The notes under the pieces were generated by a model. The model was not told the DNA's origin, made no database searches, and was given only the letters and a program-made list of their open reading frames with translations. From contig JAJPIA010000085.1 of NCBI GenBank assembly GCA_021324975.1, forward strand, positions 1-58,005: a stretch of DNA of 58,005 nucleotides, written 5' to 3'. Below, one piece after another: positions 1 through 9,057 of this stretch. Both the position numbers and the translations under genes were made by a program. This stretch comes from Bacillota bacterium. GTDB lineage: Bacteria; Sysuimicrobiota; Sysuimicrobiia; Sysuimicrobiales; Segetimicrobiaceae. Numbering within the stretch: position 1 is the first letter of the stretch; the number at the start of each line of letters is the position of its first letter.

Positions 1-797
1 ACGACGGGCCAGGCGCGGCGCCGCACCGGCCACGACAGGACCGCGCACGCCACGACGAAGATCGCGAGGCCCACGTAGCCGCCGCGCGAGTAGGTGACGA
101 TCAGCCCCCAGACCTCGATGCCGAGGGCGAGGAGCGGGAGCAGGCGCCATCGGAGCGGCGCGGACGCCGCGAGCACGGTCGTCCCGGCGATGCCCATGAG
201 CAAGAACGAGGCGAGCAGGTTGGGGCTCCCGAGCGTGCCGTAGGCGCGCGTGTGGATCAACGCGGCGAACGATCGGCTGAGCCAGTACGCCGGCGTCGGC
301 GCGCCGCGCGCGTATTGCCCGAGCCCGACGAGCGCCTGCCCGAGCGTGACGGCGGCGAGCCCGGCGACGAACACGTACGTCTTGACGCGGTCGTTCAGGG
401 CCATGAGCACCGCGAGCACGAGCGCGGCGAGCGCGATGTGAAATCCCGCTTCCTCGCGCGACCCGTAGAGGAACACCGTGTGTTGAAGCGAGAGGAGCGC
501 CACGACGGCCACGGCGGCCAGGCCGACCAGCGGCGCCCGCGGGAGCACGCGGCCGCCAACCAACCGGCGCAGCACCGCGGTGACGCCGAGCCACGAGGCA
601 CTGCGCTCGAACACCAGCAGCGGCGCCCGATGCTCGAGGTAGCCGGCGGACGGCATGAACGTCAGCCCGCTTTCCGCCGCCCAGCCCAGGAGCGTGATGG
701 CCCCGAGCAGGACGACCCAATCGAGTACCTCGCCGAGCGCCGCGTGGAGCCGAGGCGGCGTGTCCGCCCGGCCGCCGGTTGCTACGTGCTCAGCCAT
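1..797 (-). CDS. O-antigen ligase-like polytopic membrane protein (partial, C-terminus outside window)
   Basis: Reading the minus strand from the ATG at 797 gives an open frame that runs off the window edge, with about 265 residues visible. It is strongly hydrophobic, with several predicted membrane helices. Near the visible end it carries GTLGSPNLLASFLLMG followed by a helix and TYSRGGYVGL. The 'GT.GSPN' and 'SRGGY.GL' pattern is typical of the Wzy_C/O-antigen ligase superfamily, which joins or polymerises surface glycans at the membrane. The ATG lies inside the last codons of the upstream solute-binding protein gene (16-nt overlap), so the two are probably translated together. The substrate cannot be told. 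The family assignment is inferred from motifs and hydrophobicity. Confidence 0.75.
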   Translation of the reverse strand, partial: MAEHVATGGRADTPPRLHAALGEVLDWVVLLGAITLLGWAAESGLTFMPSAGYLEHRAPLLVFERSASWLGVTAVLRRLVGGRVLPRAPLVGLAAVAVVALLSLQHTVFLYGSREEAGFHIALAALVLAVLMALNDRVKTYVFVAGLAAVTLGQALVGLGQYARGAPTPAYWLSRSFAALIHTRAYGTLGSPNLLASFLLMGIAGTTVLAASAPLRWRLLPLLALGIEVWGLIVTYSRGGYVGLAIFVVACAVLSWPVRRRAWPV

Positions 798-2365
798 GCC
801 TCGTGGAAGCGCATCATCCCATCGGGCTGATCGACGAAGCCCTGGAGCTTCGTGGAGACGAGCTTGTACTCCCGCGGAAAGTAGAGCGGCACGTACGGGG
901 CGTCCTGGGCGATGATCCGCGTCACCTGACCGTACAGGCCGCGTCGCTTCGCCACGTCGTACTCCGCCCGCGCGCTGTCGAGGATCTCCTGCACTTTCGG
1001 GCTCGCGTACCCGGAATAGTTGAGCGAGCCGATGCCCGACTGGGTGATGAACGGGTAGACATCGAAGTCCGGATCCGGCCGTCCGCTCCACGTCACCAGC
1101 GTCGCCTGCGGCACGAGCTTCGTGACCTGGGCCACGTACTCCGTGCCCTCGATCACGTTGATCTTCATCTGGATCTGCGCATCCGCGACCATCGATTGCA
1201 CGGCCTGGAGCACCGACAGGAGCTGCCCGCTGGCGGGACTCAGCATCGTGAACTCGAGCCCGCCCTGCACCCCGCCCTCTTGAAGCTTCGCCTTCGCGGC
1301 GGCAACGTTTCGGGGCGGCAGCTTCCACGTGGGATCGTACGCGGGCGTCCCGTTCGGGAAGAAGCCGTACGCGGCATACGCCGCGCCCTGGAGCACGGCA
1401 TTGGCGATCGCCTGTTGATCGACCGCCGCGAGCAGGGCCTGGCGGAGCGCGGTGTTGTTGAACGGCGGCTTGGTCACGTTGAGCGCGAGCGCGGCCCAAG
1501 CGATCGGGCTGCGCTCGATCAGGTGGAACGTGGCGCCGGCCTGCGCCGTCTGCTGCTTGAGCGCGCGGACCTGGGGCAGCGGCACCAGGCTGACGATGTC
1601 GATGTCCCCCGACCGGAGATTTGCCACTCGCGCGTTGTCGTCCGTGAACACGCGATAGATGATCGTATCCAGGTAAGGCCGGTCCGCCTGCCAGTAGTGG
1701 GGGTTGCGCCGGAGCGTGATGTGATCTTGGAGGGCGCGCTCGGCGAACAGAAACGGGCCGGTGCCCACGGGATGCAGCCCGTAGTCCAGCCCCGCCTGCT
1801 CGGCGGCGGCCGGCGACACCATCATCCCGGCCCGGTCGGTTAACGCGTACAAGAGCGGACTGTATGGCTGGTTCATGCTGAGCGCGATCGTAGACGCGTC
1901 CACGACGGTGACCTTGGTCACGGGGCGGAGCTCGCTCTTTCGAAACGACGGAAACTTCGGGTCGAACAGCATCCGGTGGAAGTTGTACGCGGCCGCGTCC
2001 GCGTTGAACGGTGTGCCGTCGTGGAACCGTACGCCCTGGCGGAGCTTGAACGTCGCCGTCTTGCCGTCCGGGCTGATCGTCCACGAGGTCGCGAGCTTCG
2101 GCACGATCCGCAGGTGCTCATCGGTGTCGACGAGCTTATCGTACAGGCTCTGGTAGATCTGGCGATCGACGTACGCCTGCGACCGGTGCGGATCCATCGT
2201 CACCGGGTCGCCGTCGATGCCCACGCGCAGCGTCCCGCCGCGCCGCACCTGCGCGGAGGCCCGCATCCCGTCCGCGCCGACCGCCCACACTGTCCCGGCG
2301 GCCATGCCGGCCGTAAGCAGCCGCCGCCGTGTGATCCGCCCGCTACCGATGCTCCTCACGTTCAC
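782..2365 (-). CDS. Peptide/nickel-type ABC transporter substrate-binding protein (SBP family 5), orphan
   Basis: A 527-residue extracytoplasmic solute-binding protein of the DppA/OppA family. The chosen start is GTG at 2365, preceded by an AAAGGAGG ribosome site at 2372-2380. A longer frame exists upstream but has no family sequence. The N-terminus has a twin-arginine-like signal (RITRRRLLTAGMAAGT), so Tat export is likely. The mature part begins GGTLRVGIDGDPVTMDPH and contains the usual blocks WTISPDGKTATFKLRQGVRFHDG and GTGPF. No permease or ATPase genes lie next to it, so its transporter partner must be elsewhere. It is followed by, and overlaps, an O-antigen-ligase-like gene. KduD lies 119 bp upstream on the same strand. 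The ligand is unknown. Confidence 0.88.
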   Translation of the reverse strand: MNVRSIGSGRITRRRLLTAGMAAGTVWAVGADGMRASAQVRRGGTLRVGIDGDPVTMDPHRSQAYVDRQIYQSLYDKLVDTDEHLRIVPKLATSWTISPDGKTATFKLRQGVRFHDGTPFNADAAAYNFHRMLFDPKFPSFRKSELRPVTKVTVVDASTIALSMNQPYSPLLYALTDRAGMMVSPAAAEQAGLDYGLHPVGTGPFLFAERALQDHITLRRNPHYWQADRPYLDTIIYRVFTDDNARVANLRSGDIDIVSLVPLPQVRALKQQTAQAGATFHLIERSPIAWAALALNVTKPPFNNTALRQALLAAVDQQAIANAVLQGAAYAAYGFFPNGTPAYDPTWKLPPRNVAAAKAKLQEGGVQGGLEFTMLSPASGQLLSVLQAVQSMVADAQIQMKINVIEGTEYVAQVTKLVPQATLVTWSGRPDPDFDVYPFITQSGIGSLNYSGYASPKVQEILDSARAEYDVAKRRGLYGQVTRIIAQDAPYVPLYFPREYKLVSTKLQGFVDQPDGMMRFHEAWLST

Positions 2366-2484
2366 GTGCGTGCCTCCTTTGAGCGATGTCGCGGCGGTCG
2401 CCGCCCTGCGCCGCCTACGTACGCCACGTACGCCGCCGCGCGCACCGTGGTTCCACGCGCCGGGATCGAACGGCCGGCTCGGGG

Positions 2485-3249
2485 TTACCGCGCCAGCCAG
2501 CCGCCGTCGACCGCCAGCAGGTGGCCGTGCACGTAGTCCGCGGCGCGCGAGGCGAGAAACACGGCGGCGCCGCCCAGGTCGTCGGGCCGTCCCCAGCGGC
2601 CCGCGGGGATCCGGGCCAGGATCGCCGGGTTGCGCTCCGGGTCCACCTGGAGCGGCCGTGTCAGATCGGTCGCGATGTAGCCCGGGACGATCGCGTTCAC
2701 GTTGATGCCGTGGCGCGCCCACTCATTGGCCAGCAGCTTCGTCAGCTGGCCCACGGCGCCCTTGCTCGCGGTGTAGGCGGCGATGAGGATGCCGCCCTGA
2801 AAGCTCATGAGCGACGCCACGTTGATGATCTTGCCGGTGCGCCGGGGCAGCATCTGGCGCGCCGCATCCTGGCACAACCGGAACACGGCGTGCAGGTTGA
2901 CCTGCAGGACACTGTGCCATTCCTCCGGGGGGACGTCCATCGCCGGGCCCCGCCCGCTCACACCCGCGTTGTTGACGAGGATGTCCACCCGGCCGAGCGC
3001 GCGCGTCGCTTCCGGGATCACGGTGTCCACCTGCTCAGGATTGCCGAGGTCGATGGCAAGGGTGACGCACCGCCGGCCCATGCGCTCCACGTCCCCCGCC
3101 AGCTCGGTCGCGGTGTTGCGGCTGACAGCCACGATGTCCGCACCGGCGCGCGCCAGCGCCGTGGCCAGCGCCCGCCCGATGCCGCGCCGCGCCCCGGTCA
3201 CGACCGCGACCGAGCCGGTTAAGTCAAAAGGGCTGGTCTCCTCGGACAT
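2485..3249 (-). CDS. kduD: KduD-like short-chain dehydrogenase
   Basis: A 254-residue classical SDR. The start is ATG 3249 after a GGGGGAGG ribosome site. TGARRGIG (residues 18-25) is the NAD(P)-binding motif, NNAG follows, and the catalytic pair is Y159/K163 in YTASK. The C-terminal half (LLANEWARHGINVNAI, ILARIPAGRWG, LAVDGGWLAR) closely resembles 2-dehydro-3-deoxy-D-gluconate 5-dehydrogenase (KduD) of pectin and uronate breakdown. It is divergent from a sugar ABC importer operon across about 180 bp, consistent with a sugar-acid role. No kduI or kdgK is visible, so the exact substrate is inferred. Related gluconate or other sugar dehydrogenases remain possible. Confidence 0.8.
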   Translation of the reverse strand: MSEETSPFDLTGSVAVVTGARRGIGRALATALARAGADIVAVSRNTATELAGDVERMGRRCVTLAIDLGNPEQVDTVIPEATRALGRVDILVNNAGVSGRGPAMDVPPEEWHSVLQVNLHAVFRLCQDAARQMLPRRTGKIINVASLMSFQGGILIAAYTASKGAVGQLTKLLANEWARHGINVNAIVPGYIATDLTRPLQVDPERNPAILARIPAGRWGRPDDLGGAAVFLASRAADYVHGHLLAVDGGWLAR

Positions 3250-3431
3250 GCGCCTCCCCCCTCCCCGTGGCGACGCCACCGCTCGTCCGCTGCCGCCTGC
3301 TCCGCCGTGAAGAGTTCGCAGCGCGGCCCCGATCTCCCGCCGCGACGCGGGCCGGACCGCTCGATGCCGCGGCGGACAACGTCGCCGCCGCAGGTGGTCG
3401 GCGTGCCGCCGCGAACACCACGATCGACGCC

Positions 3432-4670
3432 ATGAGACGCAGCCTCGCCGCCGTAGCGATCGCGCTCCTCGTCGCCGGGACGGCCGCCGGCGGCCCCCGC
3501 GCGCAGCTGGAGTTCTGGACCATCTCGCTCGAGCCATACTTTACCGGCTATGTCCACCAGCTGATCGACCAGTACCAGCATGCCCACCCCGATGTGGCGA
3601 TTCGCTGGATCGACGTTCAGCCGCAGGCCGTGGACCAAAAGCTCCTGGCCTCGATTGCCGGCGGGGTGAGCCCCGACGTCGTCAACCTCAACACCGAGGG
3701 CACGCTCCGGCTCGCGGAGGCGCGCGCGCTCGTGGACATGGACACCGCGGTGCCCGGGGGCGTGCGCGCCCGGTACTTCCCGAACATCTGGGAGTCGCTG
3801 CGGTACGGCGGCCGCACGTACGGGATCCCGTGGTATGTGGTCCCGAACGTGCTGGCCTACAATCGCGGGCTGTTTGCGCGCGCGGGGCTCGATCCGGCGC
3901 ACCCCCCCGCCACCACGGACGCGTTCGTGCACGCCGCGGAGGTGATCAAGCAGCGGACCGGCGTCTACGGGTTCATGCCCAACGTCGACGGCGTGCGCAT
4001 GCTGGCGTTGTTCCAGGAAGAGGGTCTCCAGGTGCTCGCGCCGGACCGCCGCCACGCGCTCTTTGCGGGCCCCGCCTACGTCGCCCTCCTCCGGCGGTAC
4101 GTGGACCTCTACAAGCACGATATGTTTCCCGACGACACGCTGCAGCGCGGCTACCTCGGCGCCACGGAGCGCTACGCCGGCGGACGCCTCGCCATGCTGA
4201 CGACCGGGCCGCAGTTTCTCCTCCGCGTCAAGACGGACAGCCCGGACGTGTACCGCGACACGCTCGTGGCGCCGGCACCCCGCGGCCGTGGCAATGTCCT
4301 GGACCTCCCCACGATGAGCCTCGTGGTGCCGCTGGCGAGCCGCCACCGCAGCGAGGCCGTGCGGTTTGCGCTGTACGTGACCGACGACGAAAGCCAGCTC
4401 GCGTTCGACCATCAGGTTGTGATCTTCCCGTCCACGCGGCGGGCCGCGGCGGACGCGTTTTTCTCGCGGGGCGGCGCCACCCCGGAGGACCGGGCGCGCG
4501 CCATCGCGGCGCGGGAGCTCGGCGTGGCGCGCGATCTCACGGTGGTGGTGCCGCACAGCGACGAGCTGTTTAGGGTGTTCAAGGAAGCCGTGGAGAACGC
4601 GTTCTACGGCCGCATGACGCCCGAGCAGGCGCTGGCGTGGGCCGCCCGCGAGTGGGACGCCAGGCTGTAG
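3432..4670 (+). CDS. Sugar ABC transporter extracellular solute-binding protein (family 1)
   Basis: A 412-residue lipid-free SBP of the UgpB/MalE type. I start it at ATG 3432 (MRRSLAAVAIALLVAGTAAGG) because this gives a proper Sec signal peptide, whereas upstream in-frame codons are low-complexity. LEFWTISLEPYFTGYVHQLI and ASIAGGVSPDVVNLNTE are characteristic of carbohydrate-binding family 1 SBPs. It is the first gene of a plus-strand operon: SBP, two MalF/MalG-type permeases, DUF4127 and GNAT. No dedicated ATPase is present, so the importer probably uses a shared MsmX-type ATPase. The sugar is not identifiable. A NagZ-like enzyme downstream and KduD upstream hint at amino sugar or uronate use. 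Confidence 0.87.
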   Translation: MRRSLAAVAIALLVAGTAAGGPRAQLEFWTISLEPYFTGYVHQLIDQYQHAHPDVAIRWIDVQPQAVDQKLLASIAGGVSPDVVNLNTEGTLRLAEARALVDMDTAVPGGVRARYFPNIWESLRYGGRTYGIPWYVVPNVLAYNRGLFARAGLDPAHPPATTDAFVHAAEVIKQRTGVYGFMPNVDGVRMLALFQEEGLQVLAPDRRHALFAGPAYVALLRRYVDLYKHDMFPDDTLQRGYLGATERYAGGRLAMLTTGPQFLLRVKTDSPDVYRDTLVAPAPRGRGNVLDLPTMSLVVPLASRHRSEAVRFALYVTDDESQLAFDHQVVIFPSTRRAAADAFFSRGGATPEDRARAIAARELGVARDLTVVVPHSDELFRVFKEAVENAFYGRMTPEQALAWAAREWDARL

Positions 4671-4689
4671 GCGCAGACGCCGTCCGGGG

Positions 4690-5562
4690 ATGGCCCTCCG
4701 CCGCACGCTGGTCGCCTACTTCTTCCTGCTGCCCGCGCTCGCGCTGCTCGGCGTGTTTACGTTCTACCCGGTCGTGTTCGGCACGGTGCTCAGCCTCTTC
4801 GAGTACGATGTGATCTCGCCGCCCCGGTACGTCGGCCTGGCGCAGTTCCGGGCTCTCTGGACCGACCGCTACTTCTGGATCGCCCTCGACAACAGCCTCA
4901 AATACCTGCTCGTCGTGCCCGCGCTGCAGTTCTGCTCCATCGTGCTCGCGCTGTGGGTGCGCCGGCCGCTGCGCGGCATCGGCTGGTTTCGCGCCGCCTT
5001 TTACCTACCGGTGGTCACGTCGATCGTGGTCGTGGGCCTCCTGTGGCGCTGGCTGCTCGACGAGTCCGGGCTCGTGAACTACGTGCTGCTCCGCGCCGGG
5101 CTGATCCACGCCCCGATCCACTGGCTCACCAACCCCGACATCGCGCTCTACGCGGTGATGTTCGTGACCCTGTGGAAGGGGCTCGGCTACTACATGGTCA
5201 TCTACCTGGCGGGGCTGGAGGCGATTCCGGCGGGCTACGAGGAAGCGGCGGCCCTCGACGGCGCGGGGCCGCTGGCGCGGCTGTGGCACGTGACGATCCC
5301 CTTGCTTCGCCCGAGCATCCTGCTCGCGGGTACCCTCTCCGCGATCGCCGCGCTCCGCGTGTTCGAGGAGGTGTACGTCATGACGGGCGGTGGGCCCGTC
5401 TATTCGACGTATACGATGTTCTACTACATGTTCGACCAGGCGTTCGGCTCGCTGCACCTGGGGTATGCGGCCGCGCTCGGCGTCGTGCTCGCGGCCGTGA
5501 CCGTCGTCCTTGCCGTCGCCAATTTCCGCCTGCTGCGGCAGGGAGGCCTTACCTATTACTGA
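4690..5562 (+). CDS. Sugar ABC transporter permease (MalF/UgpA type)
   Basis: A 290-residue inner-membrane permease with about six helices. The EAA loop is visible as YEEAAALDGAGPLARLWHVTIPLLRP, the site that contacts the ATPase. It starts at ATG 4690, 19 bp after the SBP stop, with GGGG just upstream. The N-terminal segment FFLLPALALLGVFTFYPVVF is the standard first helix of this family. It pairs with the next permease, whose reading frame overlaps its end, to form a heterodimeric channel for the sugar delivered by the SBP encoded upstream. Substrate unknown. Confidence 0.9.
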   Translation: MALRRTLVAYFFLLPALALLGVFTFYPVVFGTVLSLFEYDVISPPRYVGLAQFRALWTDRYFWIALDNSLKYLLVVPALQFCSIVLALWVRRPLRGIGWFRAAFYLPVVTSIVVVGLLWRWLLDESGLVNYVLLRAGLIHAPIHWLTNPDIALYAVMFVTLWKGLGYYMVIYLAGLEAIPAGYEEAAALDGAGPLARLWHVTIPLLRPSILLAGTLSAIAALRVFEEVYVMTGGGPVYSTYTMFYYMFDQAFGSLHLGYAAALGVVLAAVTVVLAVANFRLLRQGGLTYY

Positions 5563-6412
5563 CGCGCGTCGCGAGCCCCGGGGACGCCCCGCCCGGCGCC
5601 GGGCGTGGGGGACCGGTCTCTCCTACCTCGGGCTCGCCGCGCTGGCCGTGGTCACGGTGTTCCCGTTCGTGTGGCTCGTGGCGACGTCGCTGCGCGCCTC
5701 GGGCACGATCTTCGCGTTTCCTCCGGTGCTCATCCCGCGGCCGGCAACCGCGGCGAACTTTGTCGGCGTGTGGACGACGATGCCGTTCGGGCGGTTCTTC
5801 TTCAACACCCTGTACATCACCGGGGTCGGGATCGGCCTCACCCTGCTCACGAGCGCGCTCGCCGGGTACCCGCTGGCCCGCATGCGGTTTCCGGGGCGGG
5901 ATCTGATCTTCTACGCGATCGTCGGCAGCCTGATGCTGCCGCAGCACGTGGGGCTCATCCTGAACTTTGTCACGCTGATGCGGCTCCACCTCATCGACAC
6001 GTACGCGGCCGTCTACCTTCCCGGGGTCGCGAGCATCTTCGGGATCTTTCTGCTGCGCCAGGCCTACCTCGTCATCCCGCAGGAGATCGAGGATGCGGCC
6101 CGGATCGACGGCGCCGGCGAGATGCGCCTCTGGGGGCAGGTCATGCTGCCGCTCGTTGTCCCGGCCCTCGCCACGCTCGCGATCGTCGAGTTCACCGGCT
6201 ACTGGAACGCGTTTCTGTGGCCGCTCATCGTGCTCAAATCCCCGGATCGGTACCCGCTGGCGGTAGGGCTCCTGTACCTGTCCGGGCTGTTCGCGACCAA
6301 TACGCGGTACATCGCCGCCGGCGCGGTGCTGATGACGGTGCCCGTGATCATCCTCTTCCTGTTCCTGCAGCGGTACTTTCTCCGCGGCATCATGCTCGGG
6401 GCCGTCAAATGA
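5510..6412 (+). CDS. Sugar ABC transporter permease (MalG/UgpE type)
   Basis: A MalG-type permease of up to 300 residues. Conserved elements are VFPFVWLVATSLR near the N-terminus and the EAA loop IPQEIEDAARIDGAGEMRLWG, followed by PALATLAIVEFTGYWNAFLWP. The only in-frame ATG is 5510, which overlaps the previous permease by 53 bp and adds an unusual MPSPISACCG leader. A rare ATT start near 5555 behind GGGAGG (5541-5546) would give a more family-like N-terminus, so the start is uncertain. The stop overlaps the next ATG (ATGA at 6409-6412), indicating translational coupling to the DUF4127 gene. Confidence 0.86.
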   Translation: MPSPISACCGREALPITDARREPRGRPARRRAWGTGLSYLGLAALAVVTVFPFVWLVATSLRASGTIFAFPPVLIPRPATAANFVGVWTTMPFGRFFFNTLYITGVGIGLTLLTSALAGYPLARMRFPGRDLIFYAIVGSLMLPQHVGLILNFVTLMRLHLIDTYAAVYLPGVASIFGIFLLRQAYLVIPQEIEDAARIDGAGEMRLWGQVMLPLVVPALATLAIVEFTGYWNAFLWPLIVLKSPDRYPLAVGLLYLSGLFATNTRYIAAGAVLMTVPVIILFLFLQRYFLRGIMLGAVK

Positions 6413-7890
6413 GGATCGCGTTCGTGCCGCTCGACGACCGGCCGGTGACCCGCGACGCGTTCCTGGCGCTCGCGACGGCCTCGGGGTTCGAGGCGGCGAC
6501 GCCCGCGCGCGATCAACTCGGCTGCCTAAGGCGTCCGGCGGACGTCGAAGCGCTCTGGACCTGGGTGGAGCAGGATGGGGCCGGCGCGGACGTGTTGATC
6601 GCGTCCGCGGAGATGCTCGTCTACGGCGGGTTGGTGCCGTCACGCATCGGCCGGGAGTCCTTGGATCGGTGCCTCGGGTTCACCCGCCGGTGGCGGGACG
6701 CCCGGGCGCGGGCCCCTCACCGCCGCCTGTACCTCACGGCGAGCAATATGCGGCTTCCCTCGACCGCCGACAGCACCGAGGAGCCGGAGTACTGGGAGGC
6801 CTACGGGCCCGACATCTTTACGCATAGCTTCCACGACGACCGCGCCGCGCGCACGGGCGATCCCGAGTCGCGCTCGCTCGCGGACGCGGCCCGGAGGCGG
6901 ATCCCGCCGGCGGTGCTCGCCGATGTCCGCTCGCGGCGCGCCCGCAACCTCGCCGTGCTCCTGGCCCTCGTCGACTTGGCCGCGGAGGGCACGCTGCACG
7001 CGCTTCTTGTCGGGCAGGACGACGCGGCGGAGTACGGGTGGACGCGGCGCGACCTCGACGCGGTGGAGACGGCGATCGCCGAGCGCGGCGCGCGAGACCG
7101 GGCGTGGGTCACCTATGGGACCGACGAGCTTGCGGTGCGCCTCCTCGCGCGCGCCGCGGTCGGGATGCGCGGTGCCCGACCGCGGGTCCGTGTCGTGTAC
7201 TCGCATCCCGAGAACGTTGCCGCGATCCCCCGCTACGAAGGGCAAGCCGTTGACCGGACGGTGACCTCGCACATCGAGACCGCCGGCGGCCGGCGGACGG
7301 CGGAGGACGCCGACCTCACCCTCCTGGTGCACAACTTCCCCGGCGCGCAGATCGAGGCGCCGCATCAGCGCCCCTACGACCCGGCGACGCTGGACGCGTT
7401 GTTCGCAACGCTCGCCGCGGCCGCCGCGCGGGGCTCCTGCGCGCTCGCGGACGTGCGGTACAGCAACGGCGCGGACCGGATCCTTGTCGGACGGCTCCTT
7501 GGGTCGCCGTGGCCGGACAGCCTGCACGCGTACGGCGGCTGGAATACGTTGAGCAACACCCTGGGCATGGCGCTCGCGCAGGCGCTGCTCGTCCCCGGCG
7601 ACGGCGGGCGTCCGTTTACGGCGCTGCGCCTCCTCGACGACTGGGCGTATCAAGCGGAGATCCGCCAGCGACTCGCCGCGGAGGTCCTCCCCCGCCTTCC
7701 CGGCGCCAGGCCGCAGGACCTCGGCGACGCCTATGCCGCCTGCCGGGATGCGGCGCGCCTGTGGCTCGCGCAAGACTTCGTGCCACCGGTCGCGCGGTGC
7801 CTCGGATGCCGGATCGAGATCGAGCGGGTTGAGTTTCCGTGGCGCCGGTTGTTCAACATCGAACTCGGGCTCCGCCTCGCGTCGAGTTGA
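6409..7890 (+). CDS. DUF4127 family protein
   Basis: A 493-residue cytoplasmic-looking protein (no signal peptide or helices) of the uncharacterised DUF4127 family. Recognisable family blocks are the N-terminal IAFVPLDDRPVTRDAF, ARDQLGCL, SAEMLVYGGLVPSR, NMRLPSTADSTEEPEYWE and GQDDAAEYGW. The many conserved Asp/Glu/His/Arg residues look like a metal- or sugar-binding active site, but this is inference. Its ATG overlaps the upstream permease stop (ATGA) and its stop overlaps a TTG start of the GNAT gene, so it is an integral part of the sugar-import operon. An enzymatic role on the imported sugar is the simplest reading. No function is established that I know of. Confidence 0.85.
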   Translation: MRIAFVPLDDRPVTRDAFLALATASGFEAATPARDQLGCLRRPADVEALWTWVEQDGAGADVLIASAEMLVYGGLVPSRIGRESLDRCLGFTRRWRDARARAPHRRLYLTASNMRLPSTADSTEEPEYWEAYGPDIFTHSFHDDRAARTGDPESRSLADAARRRIPPAVLADVRSRRARNLAVLLALVDLAAEGTLHALLVGQDDAAEYGWTRRDLDAVETAIAERGARDRAWVTYGTDELAVRLLARAAVGMRGARPRVRVVYSHPENVAAIPRYEGQAVDRTVTSHIETAGGRRTAEDADLTLLVHNFPGAQIEAPHQRPYDPATLDALFATLAAAAARGSCALADVRYSNGADRILVGRLLGSPWPDSLHAYGGWNTLSNTLGMALAQALLVPGDGGRPFTALRLLDDWAYQAEIRQRLAAEVLPRLPGARPQDLGDAYAACRDAARLWLAQDFVPPVARCLGCRIEIERVEFPWRRLFNIELGLRLASS

Positions 7891-8894
7891 TCAGCGACGT
7901 CGACGTCCGCGCATTCGCGCCGGCATCGATCCAGGGCATCGTGAACACGTGGAATGCCGCCGCCGGGGATCGGTTCCCGCTGCGGGAACGCCTCTTTCGT
8001 CAAAATACCGTCGACGATCCCCACTTCGACCCCGCCGGCTGCGCCGTGGCGGTCGATGCCCGGACGGAAGCCGTCATCGGGTTCGCCGTGGCCAAGGTGG
8101 CGCGCGTGCCGCTCGGGGCGGACGGCCTGCGCGCCGACCGCGGCTGGATCAGCATGCTGGCGGTCACCCCGCGGTACCAGCGCCGCGGGATCGGGATGCG
8201 GCTGCTCGACGCGGCGGAGGCGTTTCTCCGCCGTCGGGGACGTCGCCGCTTCGTGCTGGGGAGCGATCCCGCCCACTTCTTCCCCGGGGTTCCCGATGAT
8301 CCGGGGCCGCTCGGCTTCTTCGCGGCGCGGGGTTACGCGTTGCGTGGCGACGCGTTCGATCTGCGGCGGCCGCTCGACGCGTATCAGACGCCGTTGGTCG
8401 TGCTCCAGGCGCTCGCCGCGAACCCCGGGGTCGAAGTTCGGCCGCTGCGGCCCGGCGAAGAGGCGTCGTTGCTCGCGTTCCTCGATGCGACGTTTCCGGG
8501 CCGGTGGCGCTACACGGTCGCCCGATACTTGGACGCGGGCGGCGCGATCGGCGACATCATGGGGATCGTGACCCGCGCTGAGGTGCTCGGCTTCGCCCAT
8601 CTCTTTCCCCCGGACGCGTCCTGGATCGGGCCGAGCGTGGCGTGGGCCATGCCCACTGACGACGCGCCGGCCCGGCCGGGCCGGGCCGGCGGACTGGGGC
8701 CCATGGGGATCTCGCCGGCCATCCGCGGGCGCGGCCTCGGCCTTGTCCTGCTCGACCGTTCGGTGCTGCATTTGCGCGATGCCGGCGCGACCGAGGCGTA
8801 TATCGACTGGACGGTGCTCTTGGATTTCTACGGCAAGTTGGGATTCGCCCCGTGCCGCCGGTATCGCCACGGCGAGCGGTGCCTCGCGGATTAG
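7887..8894 (+). CDS. Tandem GNAT-family N-acetyltransferase
   Basis: About 335 residues with two GNAT folds. The first acetyl-CoA loop is MLAVTPRYQRRGIGMRLLDA and the second is GISPAIRGRGLGLVLLDRSVLHL. Both keep the R/Q-x-x-G-x-G/A signature. I prefer the TTG at 7887, which overlaps the DUF4127 stop (TTGA) and places MISDVDVRAF at the N-terminus. A GTG at 7839 would give 351 residues and a 52-bp overlap. As last gene of the sugar importer/DUF4127 operon it may acetylate the imported sugar amine, or a wall fragment, or a small molecule. Substrate unknown. Confidence 0.82.
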   Translation: MISDVDVRAFAPASIQGIVNTWNAAAGDRFPLRERLFRQNTVDDPHFDPAGCAVAVDARTEAVIGFAVAKVARVPLGADGLRADRGWISMLAVTPRYQRRGIGMRLLDAAEAFLRRRGRRRFVLGSDPAHFFPGVPDDPGPLGFFAARGYALRGDAFDLRRPLDAYQTPLVVLQALAANPGVEVRPLRPGEEASLLAFLDATFPGRWRYTVARYLDAGGAIGDIMGIVTRAEVLGFAHLFPPDASWIGPSVAWAMPTDDAPARPGRAGGLGPMGISPAIRGRGLGLVLLDRSVLHLRDAGATEAYIDWTVLLDFYGKLGFAPCRRYRHGERCLAD

Positions 8895-8922
8895 AGGGTG
8901 TCAGGAACCGGTAGTGGAACGT

Positions 8923-8981
8923 GTCTCGCTGTCGAACGCCGCCATGTTGCTCCTCGTATGGAATATCGGGGACTGACGGCG
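8923..8981. repeat. Rearranged partial copy of the 3' end of the downstream SBP gene
   Basis: Bases 8923-8953 are the reverse complement of 10793-10823 (29 of 31 identical). Immediately after a 5-bp gap, 8959-8981 is a direct copy of 10825-10847 (20 of 23 identical). In the SBP gene these blocks are adjacent and encode the C-terminal SNMTPFDSETWNIADWQ. Upstream, the first block is flipped in place. The minus strand still reads SNMAAFDSET followed by a stop. This looks like the degraded end of a duplicated SBP gene with a 31-bp local inversion. Confidence 0.7.
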
Positions 8982-9057
8982 GAAAGGCCGCGCAGCGCAC
9001 CCTGCGGACGGCACTGAGCCGTAGCCCGGGTGCCGGCCGAGCGAAGGGAGGATCCCG

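Noticed and set aside
3219-4706. 495-residue minus-strand frame opposite the sugar SBP
   Set aside because: Antisense shadow; no ribosome site, and the SBP on the plus strand has signal peptide and family motifs.
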